Below, piece by piece: positions 8,902 through 18,485 of a DNA stretch of 64,000 nt; within the stretch, counting starts at the first letter, position 1, and the number at the start of each line of letters is the position of its first letter. The notes under the pieces were generated by a model. That model ran no database searches. It had not been told where the DNA came from and was given only the letters and a program-made list of their open reading frames with translations. Position numbers and translations under genes: made by a program. Source of the DNA: Prorocentrum cordatum (Eukaryota; Sar; Dinophyceae; Prorocentrales; Prorocentraceae); contig CAUYUJ010018886.1 in assembly GCA_963575745.1 (NCBI GenBank), forward strand, positions 36,001 through 100,000, read 5' to 3'.

Positions 8902-9402
8902 ATCACCATCATCATCAACATCGTCGTCATCAACACCATCACCACCACCATCATCACCATCATCATCAGCAGCAGCAGCATCAGCATCATCATCATCAGC
9001 ATCATCATCAGCATCACCATCAGCCTCATCATCGTCATTATCATCATCATCATCAGCATCATCGTCCTCATCCGTATCCTCATCCTCATCCTCCTCCTCC
9101 TCCACATCATCATCATCATCATCGCCATGATCATCATCATCATCATCAGCAACATCAGCATCATCATCAGCTTCAACATCATCAGCATCATCATCAGCAA
9201 CATCATCAGCATCATCAGCGTCATCATCATCAACATCATCAGCATCCTCATCATCATTACCATCGTCATCATCATCATCATCAGCATCATCATTCATCAT
9301 CATCAGCATCATCATCATGACCATCAGCATCATCATCATCATCATCACCATCATCATCATCAGCAGCATCATCATCCTCATCATGATCATCATCATCATC
9401 AG

Positions 9403-9436
<34 letters not shown>

Positions 9437-9532
9437 ATCTTCCGTATCCTCATTCTTCTCCGCCTCCCTCCTCCTCCTCCTCCTCAGCCTCATCCTCCTC
9501 CTCCGCATCCTCCTCCTCCTCCACCACCTCCT
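8902..9532 (+). repeat. (CAT)n then (CTC)n microsatellite, left flank of the LINE
   Basis: Imperfect CAT/CAG/CGT triplets run to about 9435 and grade into CTC/TCC triplets to 9532. Long His, Ile, Ser, Met or Asp-rich ORFs here on both strands are composition artefacts. The last 16 bases match the 16 bases after the LINE poly(A), so this tract and the one starting at 16494 were probably one array before insertion. Confidence 0.9.
9517..9532 (+). repeat. Left target-site duplication of the LINE
   Basis: TCCTCCACCACCTCCT here is identical to 16494-16509, directly after the poly(A). The next base differs (A here, C there), which fixes the duplication at 16 bp. Low complexity of the target reduces the statistical weight, but both copies fall exactly at the element ends. 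Confidence 0.75.
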
Positions 9533-9663
9533 AGCCCTTCTGCGCTCAAGTAGCGTTGCAGGAACAGTTCTTCAGAAGGGCCCGCGTTCCTGCGAGCCTT
9601 TTTTCGTTTCTGCGGGCGGAGTCCCGCACTTCCTACCACGATACCCATCCAGTTGTGCGCGCG

Positions 9664-10929
9664 ATGGCGGTGCCTTCTCCAGCAGCGGCGAACTGGGGAG
9701 GGCCGATCCCGCCTTGGCAGCTGGAGGCGCAGCAGCAGCAGCATGCCCAGTCCTTCAACAAAGGCAAAGGATTCGGCAAAGGAGGCAAGACAGGAACTAC
9801 GGTCGGTGGAAAGGGTGGCGCCCAGCACGGCGATGCACCCACATCGAGGTGGACTTGTCCGAGTTGCGGCTGCAAGAAGAACAAGCAGGCTTGGCAGCAG
9901 TGCAAACACTGCTGGGCCTGGCGTTCGTCACCATCGTTCCAACAGCCCGCCGCTCCTCTCGGAGTGTGGGCACAGGGGCCGCCGCCCCCAGGGACGTGGG
10001 TGTCTAATCCGATGCTGGCTCTCGGTGGTGCTGCTCCTCTTCATCCTGGCCCGCAAGTTCCAGGCGCAGGAGGAGCCCAGCTACCCCCCGACGAGAACAC
10101 TCGGATTGCATCACTGGCACAGTTGTTGCGAGCCCAGGGTGACGAAGAATCAGCAAAGCGTTATCAACACAAGCTCGACGAGATGGCCGCAGCCAAGAAG
10201 GTTGAGCCCCCCTTGCAGCAGCAGGTCAACCAGGCGTACCACAGCATGCGGAGCTTGGAGGCCCGACTGTCCAAAGCGGTGGAGTCCTTCGAGCGCATCT
10301 CCAACGAGCTGGTCCAGGCCCGCGCCAATGTGGAGTCAATTACTTCGCAGTTGGAGGCCTCGGAGAAGCTACACAAGGAGCTGGTGGAGCAGTTGCACCA
10401 GTCGGTGGATGATCGGCCTCGGAACCCCGAGGGCTCTATCAAGCAGGAGGGCAAGATCTCCATCACTGACCTGCTTGCTGGACAACCGCTACCCATTGAC
10501 ATGTCCAGCCTTTTGGAGTGGGAAGCAGAATACGACCTCAACGAGGAGGACAGAAACGAGGCTGCGGCTCGGCTCAAGACACTCAACGACGAGATCCAGA
10601 AGCAGGCGCAGCAACTCTTTGGTGCCGCGCAGGCTCATGCTGAACGCGTTCGTAAGGAGATGGAGGAGCAGAAGACACGCTTGGCTGGCAAGAAGCGGAA
10701 GGTTCTTGTACCAGGCGCCGCTGCAGGAGCTGAAGATGATGGTCCGAATGTGGGTCACCCAGCCACTGCGCAGGCTCCTGGTGATGGAGCTCCGGAGGCT
10801 GGTCAAGAGTCGACTTCCCCCACGGTGGCTCCATCAAGCGGTACGGGCGCGCCATCGGCGAGTTCTGATGTCAAGGCGCGTGCAGCCAAGATTTTACAAT
10901 CAGACCCCCCCAAAGGTGAGAGCGCCTGA
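9664..10929 (+). CDS. LINE ORF1 protein: zinc ribbon plus coiled coil
   Basis: This is a 421-residue protein if it starts at the ATG at 9664; the frame is open back to 9556, but only with a TTG. N-terminus: Gln/Gly/Lys-rich, then a zinc-ribbon-like W-x-C-x2-C...C-x2-C (CPSCGC ... CKHCW, about 9855-9920). The middle (about 10110-10440) is rich in Leu, Glu, Lys and Gln with heptad-like spacing, as in trimerising ORF1 coiled coils. The C-terminal third has a second helical stretch, a basic KKRK patch (about 10690) and a Pro/Ala/Ser-rich tail. ORF1 proteins of LINEs bind the element RNA. No RRM or CCHC knuckle was seen, so this is a zinc-ribbon type. ORF1 stops 247 bases before the likely ORF2 start. 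Confidence 0.8.
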   Translation: MAVPSPAAANWGGPIPPWQLEAQQQQHAQSFNKGKGFGKGGKTGTTVGGKGGAQHGDAPTSRWTCPSCGCKKNKQAWQQCKHCWAWRSSPSFQQPAAPLGVWAQGPPPPGTWVSNPMLALGGAAPLHPGPQVPGAGGAQLPPDENTRIASLAQLLRAQGDEESAKRYQHKLDEMAAAKKVEPPLQQQVNQAYHSMRSLEARLSKAVESFERISNELVQARANVESITSQLEASEKLHKELVEQLHQSVDDRPRNPEGSIKQEGKISITDLLAGQPLPIDMSSLLEWEAEYDLNEEDRNEAAARLKTLNDEIQKQAQQLFGAAQAHAERVRKEMEEQKTRLAGKKRKVLVPGAAAGAEDDGPNVGHPATAQAPGDGAPEAGQESTSPTVAPSSGTGAPSASSDVKARAAKILQSDPPKGESA

Positions 10930-11176
10930 GGGGGGGAGCCAGCGAGATCAGAACTTTTTGAATTCTTCCAACGGAGGGGGTACCTCCCCCACTGCAGCCT
11001 GTGTGTTGGCCAGCCCTGAGTGGATCTCCCAGGGAACCTCTGAGTCACATGCGGTCTCTAATACTAATTTTTTGTGGGCCCACAGTGGCCCTCTCGTTCG
11101 GGCGGTTCAGCATACGTTAGCCAGGGCCAAGGGGGCCCTGCTGGCGAATGGTTTTTCTGCTCGGCCGTCGAAACCT

Positions 11177-14100
11177 ATGACCCTTAGGGGCCCGCTTATG
11201 CCTGGTGTTTCTCCCAGGTCCGATGTGCAGTTGATCAGGCCCATGGAGGCCAATGCTTTTCCTGTTGAATCTTTTTCGCCCTCAGTTGAAACCTGTAATG
11301 TCTCAGGGTGGGGGCCTGGCCAGCTCTGGTTGCAGAAGACTAGTGCTGATATCGTGATCATGCAGGAGCATAAGCAGTTGGCTAACCAAATCGATTCCGG
11401 TTCTTCCTGGGCTAGACGTCACGGGTGGAAAAGTTTATGGAGTGCTGCTGTGCCTGGTGATGGTCAAGGCCCGTCATCGGGAGTCGCTCTCTTTGTTCGT
11501 GATGGGCTTGGTCTGCGGGCTCCTGACTCTGGAGCTATTATTACACCGTCGAGGGCTCTGGCAGGCATCGTCGAGGTGCCTGGGCAGCCCACGTTTTTGG
11601 TGATGGCCGCCTACTTCCATGACTGCCAGGACCTCTCGGATTCAAACATCGATATCTTGTGTTCGTGTTTGTCCCTGGGGGAGGGCCTCGGTCCCCCTTT
11701 TTTCCTGGGCGCGGATTTTAACATGGAGCCTGAGAAGCTCCTGACTGGGGGCCTGGGGGCCCAGAAAAGCATCCAGTTCCTGGTGCCTGAGGGTCACACG
11801 ATGAAATCTGTTGCGGGTCTTAAGCAGCACGATTTCTTTATTGCCTCCTCTGACTTGGCCAAGACGGTCAGCAGTGTGCAGGCCATCCGTGACACCAATC
11901 TCTGTACGCACGTCCCAGTCAGGATTAGCATGCATCCGCAGTTCGGGCGGTTGCAGGCTTTGTCTTTTCGGAAACCCCCTCCGATGCCCACGTCGCCTCT
12001 CCCACCGGTGTGCCTCGTCGCCGCGTGTGAGCCTCCGACGTGGCTGCATGATGTGCTGGACTCGGCTCGTAGAGCGGCGACGGTGGGGGATTTCGAACGA
12101 GTTCAGGAGTCGGTTGACTTGGTCTATAAGCACTGGGCGAATGCTGCCGAGCGTGAGGTCTCCGCTGCCACGGGTAAGGTCCTTCCTGTTTGGGGTTCTC
12201 GTGGTAAGCCTCCCCAAATGTGCTGGCGCCCAGTGCTGTCCAAGGACTCTGGCAAAGGCGATGGTACTCTGTTTGCTGCTAGGTGGCTGACCAATCTCTT
12301 TGGAGAGTTCGAGTGCTACTGGACCGCGGGAGACCAGTCTGGCATCGGACGGGTGCTCGAGCGCCTGGAGCAGCCACCAGCTCAGTGCGCCGCTGATCTA
12401 GGCCAGATGGAGCATGTTAGGTCTTCGCTGGAGGAGTTCGTCCGCGAGCTCCCGATGTACGAGCCAGCAGACGGCCCAATGCTTGATTTTTTCCATCACT
12501 TGCATGAGATGTGCCGTGACATGCTAGTGAATATTGAGGCTGCTTCTAGGAAACTTGCCAGGAAAGAGTTCAAGGAGTGGTTACTTTTCAAGGCGAGTCG
12601 GGGAGCCCGAAGGGTCCACACCGTTTCCAAAGGAGCGGCGCCATGGGTCCCCACCACCACCCTGTCTCTGGACGGGGTGGTGGTGGCGGACCCATTGTCG
12701 TTGCTCCAAGCTGAGTCCAAACGTTTTTCCGACCTGTGGGGGGATGCTGGTGGGGGTCCCTGGTTCCATGTCGGTGAGCTTGCCCCTGAACTTCCTGAGG
12801 TTCCTGTGGAGGCGATACGTGAGTTTTCCAGGCGTTTCAAGATCAACACTTCTGTCAGCGTAGACGGATTTCACATGCGGCATTTCTCTTTCATGAGTGA
12901 TGAGCTGCTCAGAATTCTGTGTGGTCTGTTTGCCGTGATGGAGCTCACGGCGCTGATGCCGAGACAGGTGGCCATCACTCTCCTTACGCTGATCCCGAAA
13001 CCAGCTTCTGGTTTTCGCCCGATAGGGAATTTTTGTGCGATCTACCGTGCTTGCGGTAAGGTGCGGAGGCCCCTGGCCCAAGAGTGGGAGTTCAAAAACG
13101 CTCGGAGTTTTTTCGCGGCTGGGCCCTTCGAGGGGGCCCAGGACGTGGTTTGGAGACAGGCGGTTCGTGCGGAGACCTCGACATTGAGTAAGGATGAAGC
13201 TGCCACGGTCCTGCTCGATCTTTACAAATATTATGAGACAATTGATCTCAAGTTGCTCCTGTGGCGTTGCAAGCAGGTGAATTTCCCCCTCGCGATCGCT
13301 CGGCTCGCGATTTCGATGTATCTTCAGGCTCGGTTTTTTGTGTTGAACGGGTTTGTGGATGGGCCCTTCTGGGCCTTGGGGGGCATCATCGCGGGGTGTA
13401 CGTTTGCCACCACGTTGATCAGAGTGTACTCGATCGCTTCCCTCGACATGCTGTGCATTCCGCCACAGGTGCATTTTAAGTTGTATATCGACGACTCTGG
13501 CCTCAGCGCTACGGGGTCGCGGCGATACATTGTGGAGCATCTGCCACCGGTGGTCAGAGCCTTGGTTTCTATTCTTGAGGAGGGGATCGGAGCTAAGGTG
13601 AGTCAAGATGTGGGAAAGAGATCCTTGATCGCTTCTTCTAAGGCGCTTGGGCGTGATCTCGCTCAGGCCCTAGGTGGCCTGGCTGGCCCCTTAGTCAGTT
13701 CAGCGGCGAACCTAGGAGTTGATGATTGTGTGGGACGCCCTAGACGTGTTGCTGGTAGGAGCTCGAAGCAAAAGAAGCGTGAACAAAAAGCTCGGGGTTT
13801 TGTTTCCCGTTTGGCCCGCTTGAGGCCTCTGGTTGGGGCCCGTGTGACCAAAAACGTTTTTGCCTCGGGAGCTTTGGCCTCGGAGCTTTTCGGATCCGAA
13901 ATATATGGTGTGAGCGACTTCGAGCTGTTGAGATTGCGGCGCCAGGCGGCGTCAGTCTTGCAACCATCAGCGTCTGGAAGATCGCTGACGGCTCTTCTTC
14001 TTTCGCATGGCGAGCCATGTTGGTATGCGTCGGTCGCTCCGATGGTCAGATGGTCGAAGGAAATATGGATTGCTCACCATCGGACCTACCCCCACTGTCT

Positions 14101-15757
14101 CTCGCTCCCCGAACTCAGGGAGGCGTGGGACGTTGGTTTCTCGGGAGACTCCCCTTTGTGGCGGTCGGTTTCGGGGCCGATCACGGCGTTGAGAAAATCA
14201 TGTGAACGGATCTCCTGGTCCATGCCTTCCTTCGCTGTTTTTAGAACTGACAAGGGTGAGGAGTTGAAATTGACGGAATTCTCGCCTACTTTGATTAAGA
14301 ATTTGCTTCGCAAAGCTGTTGTGAGAGGTCTCGAGTGGGACATGGGGGCTCGTCTGAACATGTCTGGGCGTGTTTGCACTGATGGGGTCCTTAGTTATCT
14401 CCAAAGCACGAAGTATTCTGCCTTTGAAAAAGGCTGTCTGAGGGCGCTTTTTTGCAACGCGGTGTACACTCGTACGCGTGCGGCCGACCTAGGCTACCAG
14501 CTGCAGAGCGTGGTGTGCCCGCTGTGTGGTGAGGCGCCTGATACGCTTCGCCATAGATTGTGGGAATGCCAGTGTCCTGATGTAGTCGAACTAAGGAACT
14601 CGATTGTGCCTATAAAGATCCAGAAGTGGGCGAGCCAGGTGGACGACAACTTGGCTGTCTTCGGGGTGTTTCCTCACCCGGGTGATGTTTTTCCTGCTCC
14701 GTTAGATAAAGGTGGTATTCAGGTGGAGTGGGCCCAAGGAGAAATTGGGGACCTTCATAGTGTGTTCACTGGTGACATGTTCGTGGATGGATCGTGTTCG
14801 CGTTGCATTGTGAATGAATTGAACCGAGCTGGCTGGGCCTTCACTTTGGTTGACAGGGAGACTGGGCTTGAATTAGTGAGAGTCAGAGGACCAGTTTGGG
14901 GGCCATGCCCCCAGACTCCACAAGCAGCCGAGTTTTTTGCCATGTCTATCGCCATTCAGTGGAGCACAGGCCAGTGTGACATTTTTTCGGACGGTTTAAA
15001 TGTTGTGAATTTTTTCAGGAAGCCCTGGATGGAACAGATATCCGCCAGGTATATGTTTGCTGGCGTGGCTCAGTTTGCTCGTCCGCACATGCACAAAGTC
15101 ACGGTATCCAAAGTGAAAGCCCATCTTGCTGTCGATGAAGCGGTCGATGAAAGGGATCGCTATTTAAGACAAGGCAATGCGTGGGCTGATACCTCGGCCA
15201 AGGTTGCGGCATCCTTGCATCCTGCCCCGTCGGACGAGCTTCGTGAGGGCCTGGATCTTTCCGTGGCCGTGGCCCGAGCTGTAGGACGTTTGGGTGCTAG
15301 ATTAATGTCTTTGTGGCCTAGATTAGACATGGGCAAAGATATAGAGCGAATCAAGCCACCTGCTAAAGAGCAGGCTCCTGCGAAACCTTCTCATGAATGG
15401 CATTGGGTAGGCTCGTATTGGCAATGTGCTACGTGCTTGCGTGGTCGTCGTGGCAAGTTTGGCGTCGAACCTCCTGGCGGGTTATGCTCGCTCGCTTTGC
15501 ACGTGCACCCGTCAGTACTTCGTGATCTAGGGCATAGATGTGTGCTCATAGACTGTACGGATGGTAGTTTCGTTTGCATTTGCCACAAATGTGGTTATTA
15601 CACGTCGGGGGGTCGGCTTGATCGCCTAGGTAAGAAGTGTGAGCCTTCGAAACGGGCCTCGCATTGTAACCCTTGGAGTCGCCTCCAAAAGGGCCTCCAC
15701 CCGTCATACAATAAACCAGGAGTGCGGGTGGATGTCAATACGTTTTGTCAACTTTAA
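11177..15757 (+). CDS. LINE ORF2 protein: AP-endonuclease, reverse transcriptase, RNase H
   Basis: This is 1,526 residues from the ATG at 11177, the first ATG in frame after ORF1. Endonuclease (about 11270-11950): Asn at 11297 in CNVSGWG, catalytic Glu at 11366 in IMQEH, GADFN with Asp at 11714 and Asn at 11720, and a C-terminal CTHVPV. RT (about 12960-13560): LTLIPKP, first Asp at 13217 in LLDLYKYYE, GGIIAGC, and YIDD with the Asp pair at 13490-13495. A Cys/His knuckle CPLCGEAPDTLRH lies at about 14516. RNase H (about 14765-15210): Asp 14786 (VDGS), Glu 14930 (AAEFF), Asp 14990 (SDGLN), Asp 15188 (AWADTS). The C-terminus (15400-15640) is Cys/His-rich. The protein would nick target DNA, copy the RNA in place and remove the template. 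The frame is open upstream through ORF1 as well. Confidence 0.9.
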   Translation: MTLRGPLMPGVSPRSDVQLIRPMEANAFPVESFSPSVETCNVSGWGPGQLWLQKTSADIVIMQEHKQLANQIDSGSSWARRHGWKSLWSAAVPGDGQGPSSGVALFVRDGLGLRAPDSGAIITPSRALAGIVEVPGQPTFLVMAAYFHDCQDLSDSNIDILCSCLSLGEGLGPPFFLGADFNMEPEKLLTGGLGAQKSIQFLVPEGHTMKSVAGLKQHDFFIASSDLAKTVSSVQAIRDTNLCTHVPVRISMHPQFGRLQALSFRKPPPMPTSPLPPVCLVAACEPPTWLHDVLDSARRAATVGDFERVQESVDLVYKHWANAAEREVSAATGKVLPVWGSRGKPPQMCWRPVLSKDSGKGDGTLFAARWLTNLFGEFECYWTAGDQSGIGRVLERLEQPPAQCAADLGQMEHVRSSLEEFVRELPMYEPADGPMLDFFHHLHEMCRDMLVNIEAASRKLARKEFKEWLLFKASRGARRVHTVSKGAAPWVPTTTLSLDGVVVADPLSLLQAESKRFSDLWGDAGGGPWFHVGELAPELPEVPVEAIREFSRRFKINTSVSVDGFHMRHFSFMSDELLRILCGLFAVMELTALMPRQVAITLLTLIPKPASGFRPIGNFCAIYRACGKVRRPLAQEWEFKNARSFFAAGPFEGAQDVVWRQAVRAETSTLSKDEAATVLLDLYKYYETIDLKLLLWRCKQVNFPLAIARLAISMYLQARFFVLNGFVDGPFWALGGIIAGCTFATTLIRVYSIASLDMLCIPPQVHFKLYIDDSGLSATGSRRYIVEHLPPVVRALVSILEEGIGAKVSQDVGKRSLIASSKALGRDLAQALGGLAGPLVSSAANLGVDDCVGRPRRVAGRSSKQKKREQKARGFVSRLARLRPLVGARVTKNVFASGALASELFGSEIYGVSDFELLRLRRQAASVLQPSASGRSLTALLLSHGEPCWYASVAPMVRWSKEIWIAHHRTYPHCLSLPELREAWDVGFSGDSPLWRSVSGPITALRKSCERISWSMPSFAVFRTDKGEELKLTEFSPTLIKNLLRKAVVRGLEWDMGARLNMSGRVCTDGVLSYLQSTKYSAFEKGCLRALFCNAVYTRTRAADLGYQLQSVVCPLCGEAPDTLRHRLWECQCPDVVELRNSIVPIKIQKWASQVDDNLAVFGVFPHPGDVFPAPLDKGGIQVEWAQGEIGDLHSVFTGDMFVDGSCSRCIVNELNRAGWAFTLVDRETGLELVRVRGPVWGPCPQTPQAAEFFAMSIAIQWSTGQCDIFSDGLNVVNFFRKPWMEQISARYMFAGVAQFARPHMHKVTVSKVKAHLAVDEAVDERDRYLRQGNAWADTSAKVAASLHPAPSDELREGLDLSVAVARAVGRLGARLMSLWPRLDMGKDIERIKPPAKEQAPAKPSHEWHWVGSYWQCATCLRGRRGKFGVEPPGGLCSLALHVHPSVLRDLGHRCVLIDCTDGSFVCICHKCGYYTSGGRLDRLGKKCEPSKRASHCNPWSRLQKGLHPSYNKPGVRVDVNTFCQL

Positions 15758-16482
15758 TTGTGCCTATGCTCAGGGTGTGTGATGCGGTTCACTCTCCTGC
15801 CACTGCTGTTGCACGGCCCTTGCTCGCTGCTGCGCGGCCACGGGGTGAAGGCTCCTTGTGGTGACGGCGGCACAGCGGGCAGTCTTAGGCACTTTGTTTG
15901 CGATGACGCTTGCGGCGGCGTCCTCGTTTATCCTCCTCCCCATGTTGCGCTGGACGCTTGTTGAAAAATTTGGTCAGGAACATTCGCCAGCACGGCTGGC
16001 AAGGCTAGTCGGCCACGGGCTGACTGTAACACGTTAAATCTTCCCTGCCAATTAGTTTGCTGCAAGCAGCTGCCGCGGCTCGCTTGTTGTCTGTGCCTTA
16101 TTTTTCTTTGACTGACCCTGTACAGTGGGTCCGTGTCTTTCCTGGAGTGCGGGGTGGATCGATCGGTCCTCCTGTCTGCTGCTCCTGGATCCGTTTGCTG
16201 CTGCTGTAGTGTGTGGCGCCGTCGCCTACTCTGCTCTGTAGTTGCTTTCTGGGTCTCTGCATCACGACCCCTTCGGAGGGCTCCCGTGTTGCACCCTGCT
16301 CGTGTGGCGGCTGCAGGTTGTCTAGCTCTTCCTCGCCGCCCCAGTCTGCTGTCCTTGCATAGTGGACAGCCCGAGCCGCGCTGCTGCGCAGTGCTGTGCC
16401 TTCACCGCTGCGCGCCTGCCCTTCTTCTCGCTGGCACTCGCCACGCCAGCGGAGTCATGTGGCTGATCATGGGTCGACCCCC
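15758..16482 (+). other. LINE 3' untranslated region
   Basis: This is a T/C-rich, GC-moderate stretch between the ORF2 stop and the poly(A). It ends with the palindrome GGGTCGACCC (16471-16480) immediately before the tail. No ORF here resembles a known protein. Such 3' regions are normally what the RT recognises on the RNA. Confidence 0.6.
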
Positions 16483-16509
16483 AAAAAAAAAAATCCTCCA
16501 CCACCTCCT
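16483..16509 (+). repeat. LINE poly(A) tail and right target-site duplication
   Basis: Eleven A residues (16483-16493) are followed directly by TCCTCCACCACCTCCT (16494-16509), the same 16-mer as at 9517-9532. Confidence 0.75.
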
Positions 16510-16812
16510 CCTCATCCTCCTCCTCATCCTCCTCATCCTCATCATCATCAGCATCATCACCATCACCATCACCATCATCACCATCATCATCATCATCACC
16601 ATCATCAACAACACCGGCATCATCCTCATCATCAGCACCATCAGCTTCATCTTCATCATCATCATCATCATCATCAGCATCATGATCATCATCGGCATCG
16701 TCATCGGCATCATCAGCATCATCAGTATCGTCATCATCATCATCATCGTCATCATCACCATCCGCATCATCAGCATCATTAGCATCAGCATCATCCTCAT
16801 CAGCAACATCAT

Positions 16813-16843
<31 letters not shown>

Positions 16844-17865
16844 ATCATCAGCATCATCATCCCCCGTCCCCGTCCCCCTCCACTTCCCCCTCACCAGCAG
16901 CATCATCATCATCATTATCAGCAGCAGTAGCATGATCGTCATCATGACCATCAGCATCATCAGCAGCAACAGCAGCGTACACATCATCAGCAACATAATC
17001 ACCAACATCATCAGCAGCAGCATCATCGTCATCAGCAGCATCACCAGCACCATCATCAGCAGCATCATCTGCAGCAGCATCATTATCATCATCAGCGGCA
17101 GCATCAGCAGCATCAGCAGTATCATCATGATCATCAGCAGCAGCATCAGCATCATCAGCATGATCATCATCATCATCTTCGTCACCATCAGCCCCATCAT
17201 CATCATCAAGACCAAGATCAACATCAACATCATCAGCATCATCATAATCATCGTCATCAGCATCGTCAGCAGCATAAGCAGAAGCAGCATCAACGTCATC
17301 ATCAGCATCAGCATCATCAATAGCATCAGCATCCTCTCCATCAGAAGCAGCAACATCGTCATCGTCATCGGCATCATCGTCAGCATCAGCATCAGCATCA
17401 CAGTCGTCATCATCATCATCATCATCAGCTTCATCCGCATCAGCAGCAGCATCATCATCAGCAGCATCAGTGTCATCAGCATCATCATCAGCATCATCAT
17501 CATCGTCAGCAGCATCAGCATCAGCATCATCACCACCATAATCGTCAACATCATCAGCATCCTCAGCATCATCCTCATCATAATCAGCAGCATCATCGCC
17601 AGCACCAGCATCGACATCATTCTCAGCATCAGAAGCATCATCATCGCCATCGCCATCATCAGCATCATCATCGTCGTCATCATCAGTTGTATCCACTCAG
17701 CCTCATAATCGTCATCATCAACATCAGCAGCACCATGATCAGCATAATCACCAGAATCGTCATCATCATCTCATCATCCCAATCCTCATCCTCATCATCA
17801 TCCTAATCCTCAGCGTCATCCTCCTCCTCGCCCTCCTCCTCCTCCTCCTCGGATTCATCCTAGTT
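16494..17865 (+). repeat. (CTC)n and (CAT)n microsatellite, right flank of the LINE
   Basis: A short CTC tract is followed by about 1.25 kb of imperfect CAT/CAG/CGT triplets and a closing CTC tract (about 17815-17865). Asp-, Met-, Ile- or His-rich ORFs on both strands are artefacts of the triplet repeat. 17866-18040 is a short non-repetitive gap with nothing recognised. Confidence 0.9.
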
Positions 17866-18040
17866 GTTCCCCCTCTTCGGATACGAAGGTTTGTCCATCC
17901 CTCTGCATGCTCCTCCACGTCCTTGCTCATGGCAACTCGTCTCGGCAACGCATCTGGATGGGCTGGTTTTCTCTTTCTCGCCATTCTCATCCGCGCATGA
18001 CTTCTCCTCCGTCCTCGTTCCTCCCTCTCCCCCTTCCTGC

Positions 18041-18485
18041 TCCTCCTCCTCCTCCTCCTCTTCATCACCATCTTCAGCACCATCATCATCAGCAGCAACA
18101 TCATCACAATTAGCATCACCAGCCGCATCACCATCGTCATCAGCATCTTCATAATCATCATCAGCATCATCATCATCATCAGCATCTTCAGTTGCAGCAG
18201 CATCATCATCATCACCACCACCATGATCATAAGCATCATCAGCATAATCATCACATCACCACCATCACCATCATCATCAGCAGCACCATCACCTTCGTCA
18301 GTACCATCAGCATCAGCATCAACAGCATCGCCGACAGCACCATCAACACCACCCCCATCATCATCATCATCATCATCATCATGATCGCCAACGTGGTCAT
18401 CACGAGCATCGTCAACATCATCATCATCATCATCAGCATCATCATCACCATCACCATCATCCTCCTCATCCTCATCAGGATCATG
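18041..18485 (+). repeat. (CTC)n/(CAT)n microsatellite, second block
   Basis: Same triplet composition as the block ending at 17865, separated from it by about 175 bases of non-repetitive sequence. It ends where a GC-rich unique stretch begins. Confidence 0.85.

Larger units (their letters stand above)
9533..16493 (+). mobile_element. Apparently full-length LINE-type (non-LTR) retrotransposon
   Basis: The 6,961-bp element is bounded by a 16-bp direct repeat (9517-9532 and 16494-16509) and ends in 11 adenines (16483-16493). It has a short 5' leader of about 130 bases, ORF1 (9664-10929), a spacer, ORF2 (11177-15757) and a 3' region of about 725 bases. Both ORFs are uninterrupted and all catalytic residues I could check are present, so it may be recent and possibly active. 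It lies inside a CAT/CTC microsatellite, which may be a chance landing or a target preference. Order ORF1 / AP-endonuclease-RT-RNase H and the poly(A) tail place it among endonuclease-type non-LTR elements. Confidence 0.85.

Noticed and set aside
8824-9453. Asp-, Met-, His- or Ile-rich ORFs over the CAT repeats (also 16322-17708 and 18192-18484)
   Set aside because: Trinucleotide repeat read in successive frames on both strands; no stop codons arise from the units, so length is not evidence of coding.
9653-11176. N-terminal extension of LINE ORF2 through ORF1
   Set aside because: The frame starts at TTG, is Ser/Arg/Pro-rich antisense-like, and overlaps the genuine ORF1. Kept only as a possible frameshift product.
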